64,000 bases of DNA from Saprospiraceae bacterium. Its GTDB lineage: Bacteria > Bacteroidota > Bacteroidia > Chitinophagales > Saprospiraceae. Each line of letters starts with the position of its first letter. The first letter of the stretch is position 1. A program made the translations under genes and the position numbers. Positions 44,501 to 48,178 of this stretch are shown one piece after another. The notes beneath the pieces were generated by a model. The model made no database searches. It saw only the letters and a list, made by a program, of their open reading frames with translations, and was not told the DNA's origin. The stretch lies in contig JADJJU010000007.1 of NCBI GenBank assembly GCA_016706365.1, forward strand, positions 62,001 to 126,000. Reading direction: 5' to 3'.

Positions 44501-45002
44501 AAGAATTAGATCTGCCAGCACTATTACTTGTACTTATTACAAATCTATTAATATTAGCTCCAGGCCCTGTTTCATCATTATAAAATCCAATATTATAAAT
44601 AAAATCACGTCTATGCGCTCCTAAAGTATTATTACTGGCGCAAGAATAATCAACTCTAGTATCGTTTGCCCATCCGCCTTCTACATTAAGATAAAGTTTC
44701 AAATTGACCTGATAACCAAAAGAAGGAAAAACACTGGAATATCCACCCAATTGACTAAATGCACTTGAAGTAGTACCCATCGGTCCGCCTCCAGCTGGTA
44801 ACTTAGCATGCTGTGCTCCATTTGCAGATGCAAATCCATCTGTACCTGATGGAGTAAGCGTTACTCCGTTCCAGTTATTTGCACCAACTTCTATTTCAAA
44901 GTCATTCTCATAAATCAGTGTTTGCCCATTTAATGGTTGAAAAACTGCAAATGTAAGCACAATAAACAACCACTTAATACTTGAGTGTAATGTAGGAAGC
45001 AT
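26597..45002 (-). CDS. Giant secreted multi-module beta-helix surface protein, one gene of about 18.4 kb (many frameshifts)
   Basis: The coding sense is continuous on the minus strand from the signal peptide at 45002 (WLFIVLTFAVFQPLNGQ) to a probable TAA at 26597, roughly 6,100 codons. The frame switches at about ten points, and the gaps between long open segments also translate into matching beta-helix sequence. The order is: signal peptide; lectin-like N-domain; about 13 beta-helix modules, each opened by a cap of the form IQ.AID..GD.I.V..GTY.E.(V/I)NK.L.I.G; one SprB-like repeat; PKD/Ig-like domains; and a C-terminal region with GYLIYNGPNNDRIPIL and ADYNMNGSVQNSGPTND, seen at the ends of other Bacteroidota surface proteins. 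No classical T9SS domain was found at the end. The probable role is adhesion or glycan contact. Segments follow as separate entries. Confidence 0.78.
26730..27167 (-). CDS. Giant beta-helix protein, segment 8 (C-terminal region)
   Basis: 145 codons: VDWVIVRLRNKLDPTQIEGT, AGILHQDGTVTGVDGVSP, DDYYIEVNHRNHLGAMSA, LWAGDGNADGYLIYNGPNND. This is the conserved Bacteroidota C-terminal region with Asp/Asn-rich, calcium-binding-like loops. After an indel near 26,760 the sequence continues SVPGYYSADYNMNGSVQNSG and reaches a likely stop at 26597 after QQLP, the ending typical of this region. Confidence 0.8.
   Translation of the reverse strand: MVDWVIVRLRNKLDPTQIEGTRAGILHQDGTVTGVDGVSPLEFILISDDYYIEVNHRNHLGAMSAAAVTLSMGTLEFDFTSDATYGTHAQRQFTNNKALWAGDGNADGYLIYNGPNNDRIPILTVILLDPGKYIIITQLFGSWIL
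27437..29821 (-). CDS. Giant beta-helix protein, segment 7 (last helix, PKD/Ig-like domains)
   Basis: 794 codons. The last rungs end at CNWWGTTTLANITNRIYNTG (about 29,150). Ig/PKD-like domains follow: ICEGEEITFTGSGTGVDEYL, HVAICSGDEKIFIWNDHLTN, TLTHCSGSPLNLDLTTFVVN and PLTICDNAARVLNGNAFGG. These PKD-like modules with a leading Cys are common in Bacteroidota surface proteins just before the C-terminal region. The frame is lost near 27,450, but coding continues through 27,168-27,436 (SFSRTISFMLEVVEVDIQV, NYAGAETLVSVPGTM). Confidence 0.82.
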   Translation of the reverse strand: MGLFSHWNAYSEVHDNTIRKVRTGIQTGNAHLANPGTAARIDSNDIESTRIGIWHNLTYNLASAYTIRGNLIKAVVGNSTVPHLLNYDGIRLQSFTSNNTPAFILENEVDGNVLLIQEAKATMEVQGFWMENLPTANGLSITNNHIKNVSRGVYAAVDAGNYAMSNTLFENAGTGLRILGGSPAFSGNSFQGVIGDSLVNHSGAGNVTLNCNWWGTTTLANITNRIYNTGRWKLYFKPTLTNGTDQDLVLRGFQPNLGSCVDACPEPMVVASMTNICEGEEITFTGSGTGVDEYLFYRDVNLSSTYDVGDLVLQARSNDNTFASTTITHGQVIGIVGYKNITNCPVNSATITITVRTRPVHSDSLHVAICSGDEKIFIWNDHLTNAIASTYTWTAVYPPGLTGGAPNGSGPGLTTTLINVTSGPLSAVYTVIPTGANPNLCSGTPFTVTLPVNPEPVTFNDTLTHCSGSPLNLDLTTFVVNNVNISAWQWTLTTQSIFVEGLPISGTADSIYSAFVENLSLSPRTVRYTVKPNVSLAGCVADSFLITLIVNPIPQAVANPNGPLTICDNAARVLNGNAFGGLAPYNYQWSIVGSTGGVGGAISVPSAQSPTLTTSGTGPGTLTIRLVVTDSRGCSSTDEIVFQVGSSPALNTIMGDNTVCAQSTEMYQVTNIMGNSYLWNVLSGGVVVSANNSFAADVQWVAAGGPFVVQLTETNVLGCSKVNSYSVAVNPLPTATSMSPIPMGTVGNPANVTINGLADGNYTIHYVLGSDVPTSAVAATLLVVRYIPDQKSCC
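29778..32342 (-). CDS. Giant beta-helix protein, segment 6 (modules 12-13)
   Basis: 854 codons. It starts with rungs (SGIDINNSNNNQILNCIIED) and a CNWYGS signature near 31,990. Caps lie near 31,700 (FCSIQEAIDDINTIDGHTLQ) and 30,320 (IQRGVNVASTGDQVNV). About 1.5 kb here (30.3-31.8 kb) is a close copy of 33.9-35.4 kb in the previous segment, including ALGFVRVKANEVFVTPLS and SPSST(S/T)HANVQLTIG. Confidence 0.82.
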   Translation of the reverse strand: MILRESRIWGNRSGIDINNSNNNQILNCIIEDNHTGLIFRNQTDNTVMNENFIQNNRTVGVLFLDASSGTNVPVQTAANSSFNNNSITENWYGQVVDRQVGGSLPAPGTNLKNFECNWYGSNSPSLSTLNSAEPAYSALIPVMFGGTATPPVLPQPNIAGPASANIKFQPYLTIGTDNAPGTIGFQPVPGNCQGCLSGGVTNTTTMEFFCSIQEAIDDINTIDGHTLQVLAGTYVENLIVDKELSILGPNSAISPNGGTRVAEAILLPATSDIDGLEMIQVLASNVTISGLTIDGNNPVLTSGFLSASGVDIDAAEAITIYSDNRNNLNVSKNIIKNLSYFGVTLYGASFSAPATTGHVITDNLFQNFGTYNNASGIAFWGGAVLLYNNQYAQVSNNTGTNLRIGVQTGNFAQANPGAALYQSIENNTFNTRRLGIFHNLHYSASSPYTINANNFTAIDDANEINWDGISLASLSVPSTTSNNIINGAGTTKNSKGIQVWNVKSTSIAAVSGGTISNVNTGVFLNNFEGYNSNADDGAHANISVISITPNAAGTGVRVLDSPSSTSHANVQLTIGPGVMVTGGTKGLTIENDAATLIAANNITFTATTGNYIELIANDGNIDATAATFDTKTGATATLSENYDIEDKIVHGTDNPALGFVRVKANEVFVTPLSASIQRGVNVASTGDQVNVEEGTYAELVSVLGKTVHLKGANRGSDGNGPRIAETKIVPPATSFGEVLLTIATGAHGTTVDGFEINGNNPLVTSGLVVDAEDIDASYGVYVEDCNNVIIENSIVKNLGENSATPAAVGIFLHSVTPTSGSVIRHNLIQNIEQLRYLLPLIGIIFTLECLFRGT
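32366..38272 (-). CDS. Giant beta-helix protein, segment 5 (modules 7-11, SprB-like repeat)
   Basis: 1,968 codons, the longest open segment. Caps lie near 37,950 (YLTIQSAIDAAIAGDIIDCD), 36,730 (FCSINAAIASSFTANTHVI), 35,330 (YPTIQSAVNSVNTINGDTIS), 33,870 (IQRGVNEAASGDQVNV) and 32,630 (TTIQDAINAATAGNTISVCA). CNWYGS/CNWYGT signatures are near 36,020 and 33,040. Between 35.35 and 35.9 kb is a non-helical insert with acidic and aromatic content (ITEYYYYDNSNKIYLQ) that I do not recognise. Near 32.68-32.88 kb is an SprB-type repeat (GEPSGSITVTFSGGSAQYDI, LAPGIYTITVTDAYL), as found in gliding adhesins. Confidence 0.82.
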   Translation of the reverse strand: MQFWNCCFGTNAQKNIFQSNLAQFIRLNAETGTTAGHPLWTGLQATTMAKVSQDFDITENTFDAGAGQQMPSAMNFTQLNTLESKLHHKPDDIQLGQLLYYLPVTNLTTNAKYLTIQSAIDAAIAGDIIDCDEWIFNERVNINKTITLQGSGNNTIIEGTGTPGSGHAIQISNGVQNVTIKDLRIQNFSGVGGIAAMQNNSGLEVNNVTLNNITPGGGALGAIHVSGGGGINNIDILNNTVTNTGGGRAIVIWDGFKQNINISGNVVTNNTGCCGIELQDGTASGVTITNNQITNMGDNAIGVVGLTSGAGPNVISGNTIVDCGRFGIEVKLPYGTGSDTGDGSIVVQNNNISQSASFVTLRPTEERDLGGIVIIRRGYLGSENNEDIPQGVVVRNNTIAGYIQDNPGSNSDGFGIVVEGISHQVLNNTLNNNDVGLQVQAGHLPYAANTGTDGDQNDLADQYFGRGNSPVSCDITIGSNIFSGNGDDERFTGVVANDLEKLVTNVNANRRFCSINAAIASSFTANTHVITTSAANYPEAVVINKSVDIRGARYGIPVNTRTHAAATESYVVGPAAGSAFTLGAGAGGTSIRGFSVGSVLNNGYRGVDMTHTLTGVTISENLFNGFTPGLAVSLAAGASNNTVSENDITNAYAGIYLSAGASSNNILRNLIHNLAGGSNDQGAAIVLEGDNTGNTVSENVLSFNAKGVYVWDVYGSNFAGTNVTENAFLGNTLAIQNTNAGVLSATCNWYGSAVYADVNAQVAGNVIFTNYLLTADINTAVCGGGHTTPEILDLDYTAASQDIFVRMDIQDGDMVLNPIPGLDPNDMDDLLVITGLYQNLAVALASNDPEDIQAAALAIGDDVITEYYYYDNSNKIYLQTAGGNPLVKNKYWQEYLVRSNDVRYPNWLTNTTNVEVDEYRTSTNPATFAVTSGWLNNVLGKELYVTVTTIQNGHVSQATDSVMIGAGPIVNTRTGYGYPTIQSAVNSVNTINGDTISVAAGTYAENVTVNKELTILGPNGAISPNGGIRVAEAIVVPGITAAGGEIFMVKVSNVTIKGFTIDGDNPELTSSWEGTNGADIDAAEGITIYDASPVVDSLVVSNNIIQNLGYFGVTLFGASNYSDANTSKTGHVISNNLIRNMGYYNTGNGYDKWGGGVLLYNSYYTHVHDNVMTNVRLGIQTGNFQTAHIGDPQYQVIENNIIQTRYLGIFYNLHRFSPYTISNNNISGIDYAIEASQATRPWRGMLIGSLGNNMGHSTIVNNTIDGSAITSFTTGKEGINVWNVKGDSPANISGGSITGVATGVFLNNYEGYVSNAADGAHASISNMNITPMALGTGIRVLDSPSSTTHANVQLTIGSNVVVTGGAKGIVIEHPFAEIVGASLGNIAFNSQTTSYVELNNNAVDLNGLTASFDGQTGGSATIAQNYDIEDKILHAVDNAALGFVRVKANEVFVTPLSGLIQRGVNEAASGDQVNVKEGTYAETVLLNKSLNLQGANSGISPNTGSRGSESIITGGITVDGGQSKNLEIEGFLFNGVTSPLLYNGGVPSNINLEAIFHNNIVQNTSGQIAVFETIATNSVDVAILNNRFLNMGSNAAQVAANGGQIELNFSQNYINGTVNSGLNADGITNSSISENTILNIQQQGIQVAGTAGNVAIENNEISNANLSDAADRGGIRLYGSAFTGPVSVNNNKISASNNAIAIRNGENITGKDISVENNSLLVNPGKFAIYHGGTGALDATCNWYGTTNYVAIDALTSGDVLDVPYLTSGTDVSLDIGFQPEAMACEGSPVEILSAVPDHIICGEPSGSITVTFSGGSAQYDIGWSGGGSATNITSPYPITGLAPGIYTITVTDAYLTTSTISATVFNLPVTNVTNTTYHTTIQDAINAATAGNTISVCAGTFNEDVLVNKTLIINGAGIGLTNVVGPIGGDASTIKVSALNVQITGFSITRAGNTLLIGTTLISIHPA
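38191..38712 (-). CDS. Giant beta-helix protein, segment 4
   Basis: 173 codons of N-rich rungs (GVLEFNNGQTNRTYDISGN, NNSQANSLINIQNNTFGG, GVTVQNNTFTPAAGATAF). It overlaps the next segment's open frame by about 80 bp, which places the indel at roughly 38,200-38,270. Confidence 0.7.
   Translation of the reverse strand: MNFTGNTLNGVLEFNNGQTNRTYDISGNTFGVSNAYGPGSDFAHIEIKNNSQANSLINIQNNTFGGHSNFSIFSGRSAGVTVQNNTFTPAAGATAFTHIHVNTKHRTSSFPSLAFSSSISLLGNTFNGNAAVGQNGKAIELANHDNVCNFGTVVLERMRRKIFFKAILLNLLD
38744..39076 (-). CDS. Giant beta-helix protein, segment 3
   Basis: 110 codons of beta-helix rungs belonging to module 6 (VTVQNLHFQINQGSTLRGLI, NLSILNNYFEGTG). It is open because of an indel on each side, and there is no independent start signal. 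Confidence 0.7.
   Translation of the reverse strand: MRVEQPNVTVQNLHFQINQGSTLRGLITTASGTFNNLSILNNYFEGTGTTGSTVLDLMQWNWDLPEELIPDQITLTNNEVEHTGTFFIRKSTPFLECIWKYRNQSIYCLV
39204..43397 (-). CDS. Giant beta-helix protein, segment 2 (modules 2-6)
   Basis: 1,397 codons. Caps are visible near 43,060 (FTDAINSSQPNDVINAIAG), 42,250 (YTSIQDAIDAAGSGDKIKIA), 41,800 (FCSIQDAIDDISTLAGHTI), 40,400 (TIGTAIAAATANDVIELKEW) and, at its end, 39,230 (YCLIQRAIDNAP). CNWFGT and CNWWGT signatures close rungs near 43,270 and 42,430. The part 39.3-40.9 kb is paralogous to 36.8-38.3 kb (CCGIELQDGTAS, DNCGRFGIEIK, YFGRGNSPVTCQITIG). The frame ends at 39204; coding continues through 39077-39203 (AYYENVIVNKQLSMVGVGTN). Confidence 0.82.
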   Translation of the reverse strand: MYNEVSGISINDNYMESGKPTLMRFAYDDNTGGPTVLVDAICNWFGTNDLNEINSRIAGDGNRDVTPYQLAENDMSDLLPGYIPGGPCGSWIYNVTQDSYHDSFTDAINSSQPNDVINAIAGIYTEDITVDKKLTINGANAAIPAGINSGVRTTESIINGGFRIAAAAEGTIIKGFDIINGRVYGGLKVGVVVEESNVLLENNIIEDVISPAQSDGVTTTPGVNNLSLINNSVRDNWRGMYLNPGSGHMITGNDFNLNNGVGVAIGTDGQSNITFSGNSITNHTLEGIGASAVGANFTVVNNILVANNKSVAHYGGQSIIASCNWWGTAVLGDVENQVVGDVIFLNYLTSSNIGSPVCNGTGPVLNNQTGISYTSIQDAIDAAGSGDKIKIASGTYTENISTNGKEVILAPGASPGCVEIVGIMTLDSNDDLEAEVDGLTACTQFDQWDVSGTVTLGGANLELVLGFAPIVGDQFDIIVSDVPIVGQFAQGNTINVGAYVFTIDYSGNKVRLTVCSGGVTNTNTTKEFCSIQDAIDDISTLAGHTITVASGTYDEQILVNKGVSIIGIGATRPILHLTGVVSGVPALINVTAPSVTIDSLQLNVDLTKLSSGIIASATNISGITIRNNVINATGSSAAGDFGSYGNRNAVSINYTGPINYRVAAGGVNNILFENNTVTAGVDAFAVNRIFRAGVCTDESGGLFTGNTLQSVNQDIQVRFGGNGNITITNNNLNGGGVDISDSNAGAGDITISNNTFNSALSNLIVTPRTAVLRLKNNYHNKPTIVSGNTFTDALWSISSENYSNVTIDGNSFSPPAASTDYLHVGINTKSISSNSNTIVQIPVNGILTNNVFNGSGVSGGAAIGFFNHDNDNASFGNFAIGSAGNENDFGDFIGQYIRLDNQIGSTDPATNPTNYPDGGGWLTTMACWNQNYDIRNNLFNVGSGLQATSAMNAAQRTTLENRLFHNPDASCTGTLIYFEPVRNITQNLTYQTIGTAIAAATANDVIELKEWVFNEKVIIDKPLTLQGVDKFNVILDGTGLGNARGIEILNGVTNVTIQNLTVQNYSGNSPNSFAGIYAVGGNNGLDIQNVNVFNNLGGSGIYANGPVDDVTINLAIVSGHTNVAGAARGIVIWNGHKSNITITNCEVSSNNCCGIELQDGTASDVLIQGNLLANNGDNGIGVVGLTGGTGSSRIIDNVIDNCGRFGIEIKNPDGTGLESGPGAIIVSGNEVSRPSLPAITDARDIAGIAVLRRGVLAGNVDVPSGVVVKLNEITGYKQPTLSTGFGIVVEGSNHTVYDNTLNRNDVGLQIQAGHTPYPGDGNQDNLADDYFGRGNSPVTCQITIGAQSYGTLANVNTLNFRTVGMPDFANENARGVTNMNTSKVYCLIQRAIDNAPH
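43632..45002 (-). CDS. Giant beta-helix protein, segment 1 (signal peptide, N-domain, module 1)
   Basis: 456 codons from the true start. After the signal peptide, residues 28-250 form a jelly-roll-like domain (TLIYENDFEIEVGANNWNG, YQVNLKLYLNVEGGW, WYIFQQTFYDNGSGVLAVD) resembling a concanavalin/LamG-type sheet. The first module cap follows (IYCNIQHAINGASDGDVISV, INKPITLIGAQ), then rungs. The frame is lost at 43632 after EHGGIFIYSSE. Coding carries on in 43398-43631 (VEILRNIIRDCNNGIRLART, then VAGIRVQGPGTHTVDVSNN) in two other frames. Confidence 0.82.
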   Translation of the reverse strand: MLPTLHSSIKWLFIVLTFAVFQPLNGQTLIYENDFEIEVGANNWNGVTLTPSGTDGFASANGAQHAKLPAGGGPMGTTSSAFSQLGGYSSVFPSFGYQVNLKLYLNVEGGWANDTRVDYSCASNNTLGAHRRDFIYNIGFYNDETGPGANINRFVISTSNSAGRSNSYPKNPARNPIAISTTGWYIFQQTFYDNGSGVLAVDLKIFDGANSLIHTWTLSDASDIIGSTVGGNRYAWVLNNEFSLLAIDKSNLYNLPAPCLPFIITNENTNQIYCNIQHAINGASDGDVISVPAGVYTQTTTININKPITLIGAQEDVDPRPYVFSGRIPGDPTETIIEGPANTILVNITSGGVVINGFHFRQVAGAGNADLITSPSTPVKTGLELKYNIISGATDEGAQIRGFNNATLQYNYVLNSVGDGLNFADNAASENLKILDNEIVNSASEHGGIFIYSSEC

Positions 45003-45050
45003 AGAAGTCAGGTTTAATCCAAAAGGACAGATTAGAAAAAATGAATCAAT

Positions 45051-45070
45051 TCTGATTACTTGAAATCAGA
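45051..45070. promoter_or_regulatory. Dyad in the leader between the giant gene and the LytTR gene
   Basis: TCTGATT-acttga-AATCAGA, a perfect 7-bp inverted repeat 49-68 bp upstream of the giant gene's ATG. It could be an operator or a leader hairpin. The rest of 45071-45323 shows no clear promoter. Confidence 0.4.
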
Positions 45071-45323
45071 GTTTTCCAAGCCTCTAAATTAGATGGAGCT
45101 TATTCGGTATTATTGAGATACTAGTGGAATGGTCAAAATTTGGAAGCAACGGTCATATAGCGTCATAACCTGTACATAATCATAAGTTGAATTAGTATAA
45201 TTTTACAATGTGATCTAAGGATATGCTTATCAATAAGAAATGAAAATATATATCCGGACAATCCAAATTCGCTACCTGTTTAATGTGCATGCATAAAATG
45301 TGAATTCGTATAAATAAAGCAGT

Positions 45324-46124
45324 ATGAATGCAGTGATTATTGAGGACAATCCTCTTGACTTGAAATTATTAGCAAGTATGCTTGCTATGCATCACTCAGA
45401 GGTCAATATTGAAGGCAATGCCGGAAATGTTGAAGAAGGTTTTGATTTGATTGCATCTACCAGACCCGAACTTGTTTTTCTGGATATCGAGCTGTCGGAT
45501 GGTAATTCATTTGAAATCTTAAAAAAATTGAAAGTTCATGGTCATCCCAGCTTTCATTGTATTATTATAACTGCGCACAATTCTTTTGATTATACACTAC
45601 AGGCAATTCAATTCGATGCCCTTGACTTCATCGTAAAACCAATTCAACCTGATCACCTCTCTAAAGCTTTAATCAAGGCATTTAAAAAGATTCAAAATAA
45701 TATTGCCCCTATTGATTTACCCACGATCATGAATTATATGAGCCTTTTATCTACGCAACATTCTAATAAAAAAATAGCTTTTCAAGTAGTAAGGGGGGCA
45801 ATTGAAGTTATAGACAGCGATTTAATTGCATACCTGGAGGCTGATGATAAGATGACAATCGTTCACAATATAGATGGGAATAAATTCCATGCCAGTAACA
45901 ATATTGGATACTACAAAAGATTATTTGAACATGAATTGAGCTTTTTCCAAATAGCAAAAAACATCATTGTCAACACGAAAAACGTTAAGCGATTTGACCC
46001 ATATGAAACAATGGTGACGCTTAATAATGGCAAAAATATTTTTGCATCCAGAAGAGGTGCTCATGAATTTAAAAAATTTCTGCAAGAACCCGGGAACCTT
46101 TCTGAGAAAGGCGAAAGCGCGTAA
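45324..46124 (+). CDS. LytTR-family response regulator, divergent from the giant beta-helix gene
   Basis: 266 aa. The receiver domain has D54 in LVFLDIELSDG, the Thr in CIIITAHNSFDY and Lys in FIVKPIQPDHL. The LytTR domain is at about 145-255 (VIDSDLIAYLEADDKMTIV, FFQIAKNIIVNTKNVKRFD, FASRRGAHEFKKFL). It is transcribed away from the giant gene, 321 bp apart, and has no adjacent kinase. It is the paralogue of the regulator at 23506, at the opposite end of the giant locus. By position it is the best candidate for a local regulator of the giant gene. Confidence 0.92.
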   Translation: MNAVIIEDNPLDLKLLASMLAMHHSEVNIEGNAGNVEEGFDLIASTRPELVFLDIELSDGNSFEILKKLKVHGHPSFHCIIITAHNSFDYTLQAIQFDALDFIVKPIQPDHLSKALIKAFKKIQNNIAPIDLPTIMNYMSLLSTQHSNKKIAFQVVRGAIEVIDSDLIAYLEADDKMTIVHNIDGNKFHASNNIGYYKRLFEHELSFFQIAKNIIVNTKNVKRFDPYETMVTLNNGKNIFASRRGAHEFKKFLQEPGNLSEKGESA

Positions 46125-46326
46125 ACACCTATACAACTATCCACACTTCTATAGCATTCATTTAGTTTGTTCCTATTAAATATGAATGGCTTATCGTGTC
46201 ATATTCAACTTTTTTATGCAATAAATGGTTAATAAACTTGATTTATATTTTAAGAAAGCCTATTTTGGCAAAACAAAAATGTCTGGAAGAAATATACTCT
46301 ATTTTGTAACCTAAACTCGCCTGTCT

Positions 46327-46584
46327 ATGAATATTACATTCGATGAGTTGAGAAAAATCAAGCACAGCCTCCCTACAGGAAGCATTTCCAAAATCGCAAA
46401 TTCCCTCAATCTGGAAGAACAAACCGTAAGAAATTATTTTGGTGGTGACAATTTTGATGCAGGTCGCCCCATAGGATTTCATGTAGAGCCAGGACCTGAC
46501 GGAGGCGTTGTGCACCTCGATGATGATACCATACTGAATATGGCATTAGAACTGTTGGACAAAAACCAAGTCGAGCAAAATTAA
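46327..46584 (+). CDS. Small conserved HTH DNA-binding protein
   Basis: 85 aa, intact. LPTGSISKIANSLNLEEQTV is a helix-turn-helix (about residues 15-40), followed by VRNYFGGDNFDAGRPIGFHV and a short acidic C-terminal tail (LDDDTILNMALELLD). Small proteins of this pattern are widely conserved in Bacteroidota, but their role is not known to me. A bidirectional terminator separates it from the convergent trmN6 gene. Confidence 0.75.
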   Translation: MNITFDELRKIKHSLPTGSISKIANSLNLEEQTVRNYFGGDNFDAGRPIGFHVEPGPDGGVVHLDDDTILNMALELLDKNQVEQN

Positions 46585-46595
46585 AATGGACAATT

Positions 46596-46627
46596 AAAAA
46601 GGGAATAGCGAAAGTTGTTCCCTTTTT
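46596..46627. terminator. Bidirectional terminator
   Basis: AAAAAGGGAA pairs perfectly with TTCCCTTTTT across a 12-nt loop. It has a T-run on either strand and sits between two convergent genes. Confidence 0.88.
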
Positions 46628-46631
46628 GATT

Positions 46632-47345
46632 TTACAAAATTGTATAGAATTCTCTGGTTAGATTTTTATACGCTTCTGACCAGACATTTCTGGATCCCAT
46701 TTCAATTATTATGCTATCGAATTTTGGTGTATCAGCAGCAGATAAAGTAAATTCCAACAGTACACGCTGCGGATCCTTACCAATCATTGTAATAACATCC
46801 GTTTTTCTTTCCAGATTCCAGCCATGATCATTGGCCACTTGGCAATATTGCAATTCGATAGACGCAGGAATAATAAGCGCAAAAGTGCAACCAATACGAC
46901 ATTTATTCTTAGGCAATCCAAACAAATCCGAAGCACCCAATGAAGCTGCATGTCTTGCAGTGTTTCTCGATTCGGAATCAGACAGCATACCCGCCTGAAA
47001 ATATGGCGGATTGCAGACAATCAGGTCCCAGCTACCGGTACTATTTTTTATAAATTCCAGGAAAGAAATACATTCAACTCTCAATCTATTACTCCATGGA
47101 CTATTTTGAAAATTGTCAAGACATTGAGCTGATGCATCAGAATCAATTTCAATAGACTCAATCTGCAGGTTCTCATTTCTCTGAGCCATCATAAGACTTA
47201 AGAGACCTGTTCCTGCTCCAATATCCAGAGCATGCTTCTTATTAGCTACCTCCACCCATGCACCTAACAAAACACCATCAGTTCCCACCTTCATGGCACA
47301 GCGATCCTGGTGAATACTAAACTTCTTAAATTGAAAAGCAGACAT
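46632..47345 (-). CDS. trmN6: tRNA1(Val) (adenine(37)-N6)-methyltransferase
   Basis: 237 aa, the usual YfiC/TrmN6 length. FQFKKFSIHQDRCAMKVGTD is the diagnostic N-terminus. SAM motif I is ALDIGAGTGLLSLMMAQ, and the N6-adenine methyltransferase NPPY signature is in LIVCNPPYFQAG. The enzyme methylates A37 of tRNA1(Val). The frame is intact. It converges with the small HTH gene over a shared terminator and is divergent from the dockerin-like operon. Confidence 0.92.
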   Translation of the reverse strand: MSAFQFKKFSIHQDRCAMKVGTDGVLLGAWVEVANKKHALDIGAGTGLLSLMMAQRNENLQIESIEIDSDASAQCLDNFQNSPWSNRLRVECISFLEFIKNSTGSWDLIVCNPPYFQAGMLSDSESRNTARHAASLGASDLFGLPKNKCRIGCTFALIIPASIELQYCQVANDHGWNLERKTDVITMIGKDPQRVLLEFTLSAADTPKFDSIIIEMGSRNVWSEAYKNLTREFYTIL

Positions 47346-47477
47346 GGCACAAAGGTAAAATTTGTTTGTAGCTTATTTGAATACTCAAATGTGGCTTTCA
47401 AAAGGCCTAAAATTCAGAGGGCAGGACCACTTATTTGAATAAATTTTAAACATTCTGAAAAAAACACTAGATAAAGT

Positions 47478-47509
47478 ATTGGTATGTAAACATATTTTTT
47501 ATATATTTG
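47478..47509 (+). promoter_or_regulatory. Promoter of the dockerin-like gene trio
   Basis: ATTG (47478-47481), a 20-nt spacer and TATATTTG (47502-47509) match the Bacteroidota -33/-7 pattern. The first ATG is 25 bp downstream of the -7 box. No comparable promoter is seen before the second and third genes. Confidence 0.6.
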
Positions 47510-47534
47510 ATCGAACATTAAAATATCCCCTGAC

Positions 47535-48146
47535 ATGAAGTATCCATTGACACTGCGTGTATGTGTTTTATTTTTAGCCTTTATTACTTTAGGGCTATTC
47601 GGAAATTCCACTTTACTTGCCCAAGGACCCGATGATAATAATTCTTCGATAATCTTTACCAGCAATGACAATTTAAGGTCAGCACCTTCAGTAATTTTTA
47701 GAATTGAAAATACGCTCACTCCTCCATCCGAATACTTTGAATATCTTGAAATGAATTTTTTTCCTCCTTCAAGCATCGAACAAATTTCACCGGGAGTATT
47801 TCATATTTATGATTTAAGCCCATTTAATACATACACATTAGAATTCAAAGGTAATGGTCCAATGCTTCTCGGAGTTACCACTGCAGATATTTCAAAAATA
47901 CTGCGGCACATTTTAGGTTTTGGAGCTCTGGATCCTGATAGGCTTATTGCAGCCGATGCGACATGCGATGGAAGAGTTAGTGCTGCTGATTTAGTAGATA
48001 TTAGAAAAGTGATCTTAGGTAAAGCCCCGGCATTCGGCTGCGGAGTCAGCTGGAAATTTGTTCCTGCCTCTTCAGAATTTCTTTATGTTGGAACTACAAT
48101 CGATCTGGGAACTATTAAGGCTATTAAAATTGGACATGCGAATTAA
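47535..48146 (+). CDS. Secreted dockerin-like protein 1
   Basis: 203 aa. The signal peptide CVLFLAFITLGLFGNSTLLAQ precedes a short beta-rich region. Then comes a dockerin-type-I-like pair of EF-hand-like halves: GVTTADISKILRHILGFGAL, and AADATCDGRVSAADLVDIRK with calcium-ligand-like D/N positions, ending VILGKAPAFGCG. The tail is TIKAIKIGHAN. Dockerins normally dock to cohesins; in Bacteroidota this module is common at the ends of large surface proteins. Here it is nearly the whole protein. It is followed after 32 bp by a paralogue, so it is probably the first gene of a three-gene operon. Confidence 0.85.
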   Translation: MKYPLTLRVCVLFLAFITLGLFGNSTLLAQGPDDNNSSIIFTSNDNLRSAPSVIFRIENTLTPPSEYFEYLEMNFFPPSSIEQISPGVFHIYDLSPFNTYTLEFKGNGPMLLGVTTADISKILRHILGFGALDPDRLIAADATCDGRVSAADLVDIRKVILGKAPAFGCGVSWKFVPASSEFLYVGTTIDLGTIKAIKIGHAN

Positions 48147-48178
48147 GATTATTTAAATAATAAGTAAATCACAGACTC

